From: an uncultured Oscillospiraceae bacterium
Lineage (GTDB): Bacteria > Bacillota > Clostridia > Oscillospirales > Acutalibacteraceae
Reading direction: 5' to 3'
Assembly (NCBI GenBank): GCA_900549155.1
Contig: URNF01000025.1
Coordinates: 1 to 21,503, forward strand
Length of the DNA stretch: 21,503 nt
The notes below the pieces were generated by a model that did no database searches, was not told the origin of the DNA, and worked only from the letters and a program-made list of their open reading frames with translations. This document shows positions 1 to 6,958 of the stretch, one piece after another. The position numbers and the translations under genes are program-made. Each line of letters opens with the position of its first letter. Position 1 is the first letter of the stretch.

Positions 1-933
1 GGACACATCGCGCTGCCCGCCTATAAGCAGGAGAAAAGCGCCCGCTTTGACATGCCGCTGCCCGCAACTCTCAACCGCGCGCTCATCACCGATCTGCTCA
101 AGGGCGAGCTGGGCTTTGAGGGCGTCGTCGTGACCGATGCGCTCGGCATGGGCGGCTTTGCCGGTTGGTATGACACCCGCGAGATTGCGGAGATCGAAGC
201 CTTCAAGGCGGGCTGCGACATGATGCTGTGGCCCACCCCCGCTTTCGCGGACAATCTGGAAAGGGCCGTTCTCTCCGGCGAAGTGCCGATGGAGCGGCTG
301 GACGATGCCGTGTCCCGCATTTTGCGTGTCAAGGAAAGAGCGGGGCTGTTCTCCGAGGACTACACGCCGTTTTGCCCACTGTCGGCGGACGAGGAAGCGT
401 TTGTCAAGGACACCCAGCGCCGCTGCGCCGACAAGAGCATCACGCTGCTGCGCGACAAGGCGCACCATTTCCCGCTCTCTCCCGCAAAGACGCCGCGCAT
501 CGCGATCGTGCCGATCGTGGAGTTCGGTCCTGCCATGAAAGAGGCAAAGGTGCTGGAAACGGCGCTCACCGCGCGCGGTTTCAAGGTAACCTTTATGGAT
601 AAGCCCGAGCCGACAGCCGACGAGCGCAAGGCGCTGTATGCGGAAAACGACCTGGTGCTGTATGGACTTTTCTCCCGTCCGTTCCGCCCGATGGGCTTTC
701 TCGACTACACTGCTGCCCGCGCCGCCAACCTTGCGGGCGCTTTCGCGCCGGATCACGCCGTGGACAAAACGGTGTTCGTGAGCTTCGGCTCGCCCTATTT
801 CGGCAGTCAGTATCTTGAACGGGCACAGACCTATGTCAACGCCTATTCCATGCTCGGCTGTGCGGTCGAGGGCTTTGTGCGCGCCGCCTGCGGCGAGATC
901 CCGTTTGAGGGCACATCCCCCGTCAAGCCGTAA
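1..933 (+). CDS. Glycoside hydrolase family 3, NagZ-like (5' end missing)
   Basis: The reading frame is open from base 1 and ends at TAA 931-933, leaving about 310 residues; the start lies outside the window. The visible part begins in the second half of a GH3 barrel. It has the LPATLNRALIT segment followed by GFEGVVVTDALGM, whose Asp (about residue 46 of the fragment) is the expected GH3 nucleophile, and then AFKAGCDMMLWP. This order is typical of beta-N-acetylhexosaminidase-type GH3 proteins. From about residue 160 to the end there is an alpha/beta C-terminal domain. The family releases terminal sugars, often N-acetylglucosamine, from glycans or cell-wall fragments. The upstream Lys-His and Asp-His motifs that would confirm a NagZ assignment are not in the window, so the substrate is open. 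A terminator follows directly. Confidence 0.88.
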   Translation, partial: GHIALPAYKQEKSARFDMPLPATLNRALITDLLKGELGFEGVVVTDALGMGGFAGWYDTREIAEIEAFKAGCDMMLWPTPAFADNLERAVLSGEVPMERLDDAVSRILRVKERAGLFSEDYTPFCPLSADEEAFVKDTQRRCADKSITLLRDKAHHFPLSPAKTPRIAIVPIVEFGPAMKEAKVLETALTARGFKVTFMDKPEPTADERKALYAENDLVLYGLFSRPFRPMGFLDYTAARAANLAGAFAPDHAVDKTVFVSFGSPYFGSQYLERAQTYVNAYSMLGCAVEGFVRAACGEIPFEGTSPVKP

Positions 934-947
934 GAAATTCCGCATTG

Positions 948-980
948 GAAAACAGAGACGCAGTCTGCGTCTCTGTTTTT
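948..980 (+). terminator. Rho-independent terminator after the GH3 gene
   Basis: A near-perfect hairpin, AAAACAGAGACGCA paired with TGCGTCTCTGTTTT around a tiny loop, runs straight into a T tract. It starts 15 bases after the GH3 stop codon and separates that gene from the glycosyltransferase unit. Confidence 0.9.
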
Positions 981-985
981 CTGTC

Positions 986-1014
986 TTGAATATCCGTCAT
1001 GCATATGGTATACT
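986..1014 (+). promoter_or_regulatory. Sigma-A type promoter for the glycosyltransferase unit
   Basis: TTGAAT (986-991) and TATACT (1009-1014) are separated by exactly 17 bases, and TGG directly before the -10 box makes an extended -10. Transcription should start near 1021, giving a leader of about 30 bases before the ATG at 1052. Confidence 0.75.
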
Positions 1015-1051
1015 ATATCTGTCTTTATATGAAAAGAAAGGCAGAAAATGT

Positions 1052-2083
1052 ATGATCAGTATTATCATTCCCGTCTATAACGGCGGGAAATATATAAACG
1101 GGCTGCTTAAAAACCTCTCCGCACAAAAGGAGACTGACGAGACGTTCGAACTGGTGTTTGTCGACGACGGCAGCAACGACGACAGCTTTGCAAGGCTTTG
1201 CGAAGCCGAGGACGGCGCGCACTTCACCATCGCGGCATACAGGCAGGAAAACGCCGGCGTGAGCGCCGCGCGCAACATGGGCATCCGCTATGCCAAGGGG
1301 GAGTATATCACCTTTGCCGATGTGGACGATTTTGTCACAGAGGACTATTTTGCCACGCTCGGCGAAGCGGTGAGAGCGCACGACTTTGACGTTTTGATGT
1401 TCAACAGCCTGCGGGTGAGTGCCGACGTGCTCCCCGCAACACCGCCGACCGCCGCCGCTTTCGAAACGGTGACAAACGACGCGCTTTTGAACAAGATGCT
1501 GTATAACCCCACCGCGTTCGGGGTCTATAATCTCCTTTTGCGCCGCGCCTTCCTCGAAGAAGCGGCACTGCGCTTCCCCGAGGGGTATAAATATTACGAG
1601 GACTATGATTTTATCTACCGTGTGCTCGGCTCGGCAAAAACGCTTTTGTATACGGAAAAGCCGCTCTATTACTATATGCTGCGGGAAGGCTCGGCGATGC
1701 AGCGCTTCACAGCGGACAGGCTCACCTGTCTTGTGCTGATGCAGGAGCTTGCCGCGTGGTTCAAAAAAGCCGCGCCCGCCTTTGCGCCGCTTTTTGCAAA
1801 ATGGGGCACAAACCGCATCTATTGGTCGATCCTGTGGCAGGCGGCACTCGCGTTTTCGCACAGGGATTTTGTGCGCTTTGCCGCAGCGACCGACGCCAAA
1901 GCGCGGCTTTTGCCGCTTTGCGACTGCCCGAACAAAAAGGTCGCGGCAAGCGCCCGCCTTTACCGCGTCTCTCCCGCGCTGTATTACCGCGCCGTGCGGC
2001 TTTTGGGGCACGGACATTCCAAGGTGCAGCCCGCTGTTTTCGCCGACTTTGAAAACGCCGTCGGCGCGCTTGCAAAGGAGTGA
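1052..2083 (+). CDS. Family 2 glycosyltransferase (GT-A fold)
   Basis: 343 residues. The N-terminus MISIIIPVYNGGKYING is the classic GT2 opening. VDDGSND (Asp38-Asp39) contributes to nucleotide-sugar binding, ENAGVSAARNMGIRYAKG follows, and the DXD metal motif is Asp90-Val-Asp92. The later EDYDF (about 183-187) fits the catalytic-base region of the family. The C-terminal 100 residues are an Ala/Arg-rich helical part without a clear membrane segment, so the protein probably works at the inner face of the membrane on lipid-linked glycan. The ATG at 1052 is chosen because it opens the conserved domain and has AGAAAGG about 10 bases upstream; the frame is open further upstream but there it overlaps the terminator and promoter. 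Its stop overlaps the GT4 region, so the two genes are one unit. Sugar donor and acceptor cannot be read from the sequence. Confidence 0.9.
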   Translation: MISIIIPVYNGGKYINGLLKNLSAQKETDETFELVFVDDGSNDDSFARLCEAEDGAHFTIAAYRQENAGVSAARNMGIRYAKGEYITFADVDDFVTEDYFATLGEAVRAHDFDVLMFNSLRVSADVLPATPPTAAAFETVTNDALLNKMLYNPTAFGVYNLLLRRAFLEEAALRFPEGYKYYEDYDFIYRVLGSAKTLLYTEKPLYYYMLREGSAMQRFTADRLTCLVLMQELAAWFKKAAPAFAPLFAKWGTNRIYWSILWQAALAFSHRDFVRFAAATDAKARLLPLCDCPNKKVAASARLYRVSPALYYRAVRLLGHGHSKVQPAVFADFENAVGALAKE

Positions 2084-2091
2084 CACGTTTG
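2074..2091 (+). promoter_or_regulatory. Ribosome binding site that decides a TTG start
   Basis: AAAGGAG (2074-2080) lies in the last codons of the GT2 gene. An in-frame GTG at 2080 would overlap the Shine-Dalgarno itself, whereas TTG at 2089 sits 8 bases downstream, the optimal distance. Confidence 0.7.
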
Positions 2092-3165
2092 GCAAAACAC
2101 ATTTTGGTGTATGGCATGACCGACAACCCCGGCGGCATCGAGACCTATCTCATGAACCAGCTGCATGAGCTTGACCGCGAAAGGGTCATGTTCGATTTCG
2201 TGACGGATTTTCCGACGATGGCATATGCCGACGAGGCGACCGCCCTCGGCGCGAAAATTTACTATATCCCTGCCAAAAGCAAGGGCGTTTTTGCCCACTG
2301 GAAGGCGCTCTCCGAAATTCTGAAAGCGCACCCCGAATACAAAAAGGTCTATTTCAACATTCTCGATGCCGGCGCGGCGATCACGGAGCTTATCCCGTGG
2401 CTGTTCGGCAGAACGATCATCACCCACAGCCACAACGGCAGCACCGACAGGCTGCGGCTGCATCGGCTGTGCCGCCCGTTTCTGAACCTGTTCACGAAAA
2501 AGCGGTTTGCCTGCTCCGCGCTTGCCGCAGCGTATATGTTCGGAAAGCGCAAGGCTGCCGTCATTCCCAACATGATTGCCGCTGCGGACTATGCCTACGA
2601 CCCGTCCGTGCGGCAGGAAAAACGCGCTGCGCTCGATGTTGCCGACCGCTTTGTCGTCTGCCATGTCGGGCGGCTGTCGCATCAGAAAAACCCGCTTGGC
2701 GTTTTGGACATCTTCGCAGAGGTATACAAAAAAGAGCCGACGGCGGTGCTGCTCAGCGTCGGCGCGGGCGAAATGGAGCAGGAGGTGCACGCCTATGCCG
2801 CCGAAAAAAATCTTGGCGACGCCGTGCGGTTTCTCGGAAAGCGCGCGGACATTGCCGCCATTTTGCAGGCGGCGGACGTGTTTTTGCTGCCCTCGTTCTA
2901 TGAGGGGCTGCCGATCGTGGCGATAGAAGCCCAGGCGGCGGGACTCCCGCTCATCCTTTCGGACACCGTCTCGAAGGAGTCTGCCGTCACGGACAATGTC
3001 CGCTTTTTGAGCCTTTCGGAGCCGCTCTCCGTTTGGGCGGATGCTGTGCTTGCCTGCAGACAGTTTGAACGCGTGCCGACCGGGGAGCGCATTGCCGCCG
3101 CAGGCTATGACCGCGCCCACCCCGCCGCAGCGCAGAAAGCGCTTTTGCAGTATTTTGAAGAATAA
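2089..3165 (+). CDS. Family 4 glycosyltransferase (GT-B fold)
   Basis: 358 residues from a TTG start, chosen by Shine-Dalgarno spacing. The N-terminal MAKHILVYGMTDNPGGIETY is the GPGGIE-like acceptor-side loop of GT4 enzymes. ITHSHNG (about 111-117) follows, then CHVGRLSHQKNP (about 191-202), the start of the second Rossmann domain. LPSFYEGLPIVAIEAQAAG contains the E-X7-E pair (Glu272 and Glu280) that binds the nucleotide sugar. These features match retaining GT4 transferases of capsular or exopolysaccharide loci. The gene starts six bases after the GT2 stop, with its ribosome binding site inside GT2, so the two are translated together and probably act in sequence on the same glycan. No other glycan gene lies in the window, so the product is unknown. 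Confidence 0.92.
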   Translation: MAKHILVYGMTDNPGGIETYLMNQLHELDRERVMFDFVTDFPTMAYADEATALGAKIYYIPAKSKGVFAHWKALSEILKAHPEYKKVYFNILDAGAAITELIPWLFGRTIITHSHNGSTDRLRLHRLCRPFLNLFTKKRFACSALAAAYMFGKRKAAVIPNMIAAADYAYDPSVRQEKRAALDVADRFVVCHVGRLSHQKNPLGVLDIFAEVYKKEPTAVLLSVGAGEMEQEVHAYAAEKNLGDAVRFLGKRADIAAILQAADVFLLPSFYEGLPIVAIEAQAAGLPLILSDTVSKESAVTDNVRFLSLSEPLSVWADAVLACRQFERVPTGERIAAAGYDRAHPAAAQKALLQYFEE

Positions 3166-3212
3166 GGAAAGGCGCCCGACACGATGTGTCGGGCGCCTTT
3201 CTGTTTTGTTTT
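3166..3212. terminator. Hairpin terminator between convergent GT4 and GH39-like genes
   Basis: GAAAGGCGCCCGACAC (3167-3182) pairs perfectly with GTGTCGGGCGCCTTTC (3186-3201) around a three-base loop. On the plus strand TGTTTTGTTTTT follows, a good tail for ending the GT4 transcript. On the minus strand the tail (CTTATTC) is weak, so it may also stop the GH39-like transcript but less efficiently. Confidence 0.88.
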
Positions 3213-4514
3213 TCAGTTTGTTTCGATATACAACACCGTGTAAGCGCCGAGCGTCTCGGGCAGCACACAGTCGGTATAGGTGTGCGTCTCGTCGATGCAC
3301 TTGCAGACCTTGACCTCTTTTCCGCCGAGCGACAGGTCAAGCGGCGTGTTCTTGTCGGTGATGTTGGCGATCACAAGGCAGTTGCCCGCCTCGCCCGTCG
3401 CCGCGACCGCATAGACATTCTCCGTGTCGCAGGTGCTCTCCACCTGCGTCCCGCGGGCATACAGCTCGCCGAACGCAACAAAGCCATAATAGGCGGGGAA
3501 CGGCTTTAACGTCAGCGGATTGAACATGCCGGAATAGGTGCTCACGCCGCAGCGCGCATCATAGAACATGGCGCTGTCAAGCGGAACATCCTGGAAGCCC
3601 AGCAGCATGCCCGTCGTGAACGCCGCATGCTGCACCGTGCCGCGCAAGTCGGCGCGATAGTTCCACTCGTTGCAGGTAGACTCCGTGTGGGTATAGCCCG
3701 CCTCATCCAGCCGACGGCGCGCATAGCGCGCGTGCCCCAGGGTGCGGGCAGGCGTCGTGTAGCTGTGCCACGAGAAGAAATCGAGCGGACAGTTGTGCGC
3801 CTTGATGTAGTCGATAAAGCCGTCGAAAAACTCCACGAAATAGGCAAAGCGCGGGCTGCTGTTTGCCAGCTTCGAGCCTTCGCCGTCAAGCGAGCAGAAG
3901 CCACAGCTGCCGTAGCCGCCGATCATAAGGTGCGGGAATTTCTCCTTGAGATAGGTTGACGCAACGCCGTAGAATTCATAGAAAAGCTCTTTCGTGCCGT
4001 GCCATTCCTGGTTGAGCTCGATCTCTTCCCAGTTGTCCGGCTCGTTCCAGATCTCCCAATAGCGAATGTCATAGTGAAAACCGTCCGCCCAGCCCTCGGT
4101 GTAGTGGCGGATGATGTGCTCGCAGATGACCGCCCATTTGTGAAAATCCTTCGGCGGATAGATGCGATAGGTGCGGATGGCGATATCGTTCTCAATGGTC
4201 ACGCCGAGACGGAAGAACGGCTCCACCCCGTGCTTTATGAGCGACGTGATCAACACGTCGGTGAACGCAAAATCATATGCTGCGGGATCGTCGGGGTCGG
4301 CGTCGAAATCGCGGAAAAGGTTCGGCACATCCACAAAGCGGTTGCCGCCCAAAAAGCCGCCGGTGTCGTGCAGACGCGAAAACGGAATGTGCGCCTCGGT
4401 GAGATAGTGGAACATATCATCATCCACACCGTACAGAATCGGCGGCTGACCGACACCGTTTACGGGCTTTATCTTTCCTTTTTCCTTTGTGAAATCCACG
4501 GTGATCTTTGCCAT
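3213..4514 (-). CDS. GH39-like glycosidase (beta-xylosidase type), cytosolic
   Basis: 433 residues, no signal peptide. The (beta/alpha)8 barrel carries RYWEIWNEPDNW, with Glu158 as the expected acid/base of clan GH-A enzymes, and TCNEWNYR, with Glu283 the likely nucleophile. LDFFSWHSY (about 244-252) and an N-terminal SRLHD (about 46-50) are also GH39-like. The last 90 residues form a beta-rich C-terminal domain (ITDKNTPLDLSLGGKEV). GH39 enzymes remove terminal xylose or related sugars from short oligosaccharides; iduronidase or arabinosidase activity is a less likely alternative. It lies 31 bases after the CE2-like esterase, and the pair suits deacetylation and trimming of imported xylo-oligosaccharides. 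AAGGAGAG precedes the ATG. Family call is firm, substrate is inferred. Confidence 0.8.
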   Translation of the reverse strand: MAKITVDFTKEKGKIKPVNGVGQPPILYGVDDDMFHYLTEAHIPFSRLHDTGGFLGGNRFVDVPNLFRDFDADPDDPAAYDFAFTDVLITSLIKHGVEPFFRLGVTIENDIAIRTYRIYPPKDFHKWAVICEHIIRHYTEGWADGFHYDIRYWEIWNEPDNWEEIELNQEWHGTKELFYEFYGVASTYLKEKFPHLMIGGYGSCGFCSLDGEGSKLANSSPRFAYFVEFFDGFIDYIKAHNCPLDFFSWHSYTTPARTLGHARYARRRLDEAGYTHTESTCNEWNYRADLRGTVQHAAFTTGMLLGFQDVPLDSAMFYDARCGVSTYSGMFNPLTLKPFPAYYGFVAFGELYARGTQVESTCDTENVYAVAATGEAGNCLVIANITDKNTPLDLSLGGKEVKVCKCIDETHTYTDCVLPETLGAYTVLYIETN

Positions 4515-4545
4515 ATGTCTCTCTCCTTATGTTTCTCTCCTTATT
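4515..4545 (-). repeat. Tandem 14-bp repeat carrying two Shine-Dalgarno copies
   Basis: Read on the minus strand, the gap before the GH39-like gene has two adjacent copies of CATAAGGAGAGA(A/G)A. Each contains ATAAGGAGAG (4544-4535 and 4530-4521). Only the copy nearest the ATG is at usable spacing. Confidence 0.75.
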
Positions 4546-5508
4546 TTACATATGTTCCTGCAAAAACGCCGCGAGCGCGTTTGCCGCGCGGCGATGTGCC
4601 AAAAGTCCGGGATGCCCGTTTGCACCCACCTCGCCCACTCTGTCGTAGATGCAGTCAAGCGGCAAAAACCACACCTTTTCATCGGCCTTGCGCACCGTTT
4701 CGACCGCCGCCGTCAGAGCGGAAACAAAGTCTTGGTTCATCAGTCCGTATGTCCATAGGATCACCGCGTCGGGATACCGCGCGCGCACCTTGTGAATGAA
4801 CGCGATCGCGCCCGCCGTCATCTCCTCGTCGGTCGTTTTGCCGCCGACATCGTTCGTGCCTGCATTGATGATGACTGCGTCCGGCTGCCAGCCGTCGGCA
4901 AAGTCCCAGGCGCCCTCGGCGGGAATGCGGGTGTTGCAGTCGAAAAACGTCGAGAATGTTCTGCCGACCTCGCCCGTGCATTCGTGCACAACGCCCTGCC
5001 CCGAAATGGACAAAAGGCGCGCTTCGGCGTCCAGCATCTGCGCCATCCTTGCCGCATAATTGACGGTCGCATCCTCTGTGCGGGTGCGATACGGCTCGGT
5101 CGGTCCGGCAAGAATACCGTAGCCGCAGGTGATGGAGTCGCCGATAAATTCCAGCTTCCGCTGCTTCTCGGCGGGCGGTGCAGTAAAGGTGCCGTCAACC
5201 GTGATTGCAGTCACAAACACCGTTTCCGACCAGCTCTCCGCCGACGCGCGCCGCAGCGACACCGTGTGGCTGCCGTTTTTCAGCGCCAGCGAAAAGCGGT
5301 CGCACACCCGCATTTTGTATGTAACGCCGTCCACGATGACGGCAAAATATTCCTCAGTCGGATAGGGTGCGCAGAAAATCGTCAGCGCGTCCCCCTCAAA
5401 GCAGAACGAGCAGCCCGAAAAGGACCACGAAAGTCCCATCGCGCCGTCCTCGCGCCACAGGATACGTCCGTGGAGCAAAAGATCTTTCCGCATTTCCCAC
5501 ATGGTCAT
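4546..5508 (-). CDS. CE2-like acetylesterase (jelly-roll plus SGNH hydrolase)
   Basis: 320 residues, no signal peptide. Residues 1 to about 110 are a beta-rich domain (HGRILWRED, GDALTIFC), like the jelly-roll of carbohydrate esterase family 2. From about 118 follows an SGNH/GDSL domain: FIGDSITCGYG with nucleophile Ser125, SISGQG (block II, about 168-172), NAGTND (block III, Asn215), and GANGHPGLLAH with catalytic His299. The residue three before that His is Ala296 instead of the usual Asp, so a Ser-His dyad is likely, as known for some CE2 enzymes. CE2 proteins remove acetyl groups from xylan, mannan or their oligosaccharides; lack of an export signal suggests small imported substrates. AAAGAGGTGGG precedes the ATG, and a promoter lies in the 42-base gap upstream. 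Confidence 0.85.
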   Translation of the reverse strand: MTMWEMRKDLLLHGRILWREDGAMGLSWSFSGCSFCFEGDALTIFCAPYPTEEYFAVIVDGVTYKMRVCDRFSLALKNGSHTVSLRRASAESWSETVFVTAITVDGTFTAPPAEKQRKLEFIGDSITCGYGILAGPTEPYRTRTEDATVNYAARMAQMLDAEARLLSISGQGVVHECTGEVGRTFSTFFDCNTRIPAEGAWDFADGWQPDAVIINAGTNDVGGKTTDEEMTAGAIAFIHKVRARYPDAVILWTYGLMNQDFVSALTAAVETVRKADEKVWFLPLDCIYDRVGEVGANGHPGLLAHRRAANALAAFLQEHM

Positions 5509-5529
5509 ATGCCCACCTCTTTCGAGGGC

Positions 5530-5558
5530 AGTATACCACAGTGTGCCCCACTATGCAA
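5530..5558 (-). promoter_or_regulatory. Internal promoter before the CE2-like and GH39-like genes
   Basis: Read on the minus strand, TTGCAT (5558-5553) and TATACT (5535-5530) are 17 bases apart, with TGG just before the -10 box as in the promoter at 986-1014. Transcription would start near 5524, about 16 bases before the ATG. GGGCA and TGCCC (minus strand, at 5548-5544 and 5530-5526) form an inverted repeat around the -10 box and could be an operator. Confidence 0.55.
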
Positions 5559-6957
5559 GCAAAATTTTCGCCGTTTTTGCAGCGCGTTTTCCCGCCGCCG
5601 CGGCGTTCGGCAAACCGCCCGGCGCTTTCTGCCATTGCGTCGCCAAAAGGGCGTTTGAAAGCCCTGCAATGCGCGGTGAACATCCCGTCGGCAATCTGCG
5701 CCGTCCCGTGACCGCGAACGCCATATACGCACCGTGAAAGCTGTCAAAATACCGCCGATAGGTCGCGGGCGTCCAGCAGTCGAGGAGCGTCAAACTTTCC
5801 GCCGCCGCGGGATACCGTTCTTTGATGCGCGCAGCGATCGCATCGGCAAGCGCCGCCTTTTTCTCGGCATACGCTTCGGGCGTCTTTTTCAGCTGCTGCC
5901 ACCGATCGCTTTCGGCGGCATCCTGAAACAGCAGCGTTTCAACCACCGTTTTTCCCGCAGGCGCAAAATCCGGCTCGTGCAAAAACGACCGCAGCGGCAG
6001 GCGGGTATGCTCCCGCCCCATGACCGCAAACGGCGTGCAGGAAAACACCACCGTGCCGTCCTCGACCGCCGCACTGTCCACGGAAAACGCCGCGTGCACG
6101 CTGGAAAAAACGGGATAGGCAGCGCTGTTTGTATATGCGCGCCGCAAGGGTGCGGGCATATAGCCCGCAGGCAGCAGCGTTCCGAACGTCACCGTCGGGT
6201 CACAGGCAAACAAAAAGGCATCCGCCCCGACCCGCGCGCCGTCAGCAAGCAGCAGTGCCGTCACCCGACCGTCCGCGATCTCCGCCCCCTGCACCGCCGC
6301 ATCGGTATAGATGCCGCCGCCGAGCGATTCAAACCGCGCCGCCATGCGCTGTGCCATGGCAGCCGAGCCGCCGCGCGGGATGTCGGCGTTGCCGTTTATG
6401 AACGCGGCATAGGCGACGATCAGCCCCGCCGCCGAAAACGCGCCGGTGAGCAGATCGGTCATGAAATGCCGCAAAAGCGGGTGCAAAAACCGCTCTGAGA
6501 GCGTCGAAAGAGACATCCCGCCATAGCGCAGCCACATGCCCGCCAGATTGCGCGGATTTTTCGCAACGGCTTCCACCGCGTCCATGAAGCGGTCGATCTC
6601 CCGCCTGTCGGCGGGGGAAACGAGGATCATTTCCCGTCTTGTGCGCGCCGCATCGCGCCACAGCGACAGCCGTCTGCCGTCATATTCCGAGGTGTAAAAC
6701 GCGGCTGGCTGCACCACCTCCGTGGCATCCAGCGCGCCGACCTCCTCCCACAGCGCGTGCAGCGGCGTGCCCTTTTGCGTGCCGTTTAACCAGTGGATGC
6801 AGTTGTCAATGTGACAGCCGCCGCGCTGCCAGCCCGTGAGGTTGCCGCCCATCACCGCGTTTTTCTCATAGATGTCGCAGGCAAATCCGTTTTTCAGTGC
6901 AAAAATGCCGGCGGTCAGCCCCGCAACGCCGCCGCCGACGATCGCCACCCTTTTCAT
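5551..6957 (-). CDS. FAD-dependent oxidoreductase, phytoene-desaturase (CrtI)-like
   Basis: 468 residues. The N-terminus MKRVAIVGGGVAGLTAG is a Rossmann FAD-binding GxGxxG loop, with Glu31 (IYEKN) placed to bind the FAD ribose, followed by MGGNLTGWQRGGCHIDN, the typical GG-doublet region of CrtI-like flavoproteins. The C-terminal QWQKAPGGLPNAAAAGK matches the second FAD-contact motif. The substrate is unknown; carotenoid work is unlikely because no isoprenoid genes are near. The ATG at 6957 is preferred over an ATG 27 bases upstream because GGAAGGAG lies 7 bases before it and it directly starts the FAD motif. The malQ stop is a single base upstream, so the two are translationally linked. Why such an enzyme sits in a sugar-import block is unclear. 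Confidence 0.85.
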   Translation of the reverse strand: MKRVAIVGGGVAGLTAGIFALKNGFACDIYEKNAVMGGNLTGWQRGGCHIDNCIHWLNGTQKGTPLHALWEEVGALDATEVVQPAAFYTSEYDGRRLSLWRDAARTRREMILVSPADRREIDRFMDAVEAVAKNPRNLAGMWLRYGGMSLSTLSERFLHPLLRHFMTDLLTGAFSAAGLIVAYAAFINGNADIPRGGSAAMAQRMAARFESLGGGIYTDAAVQGAEIADGRVTALLLADGARVGADAFLFACDPTVTFGTLLPAGYMPAPLRRAYTNSAAYPVFSSVHAAFSVDSAAVEDGTVVFSCTPFAVMGREHTRLPLRSFLHEPDFAPAGKTVVETLLFQDAAESDRWQQLKKTPEAYAEKKAALADAIAARIKERYPAAAESLTLLDCWTPATYRRYFDSFHGAYMAFAVTGRRRLPTGCSPRIAGLSNALLATQWQKAPGGLPNAAAAGKRAAKTAKILLA

Positions 6958-6958
6958 G

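Noticed and set aside
815..1051. Upstream extension of the GT2 frame into the GH3 gene
   Set aside because: It would run through the GH3 terminator and the GT2 promoter; the conserved domain begins at the ATG at 1052.
5551..6957. Carotenoid biosynthesis gene
   Set aside because: The fold is CrtI-like, but no phytoene synthase or isoprenoid gene is present, so only the fold and cofactor are claimed.
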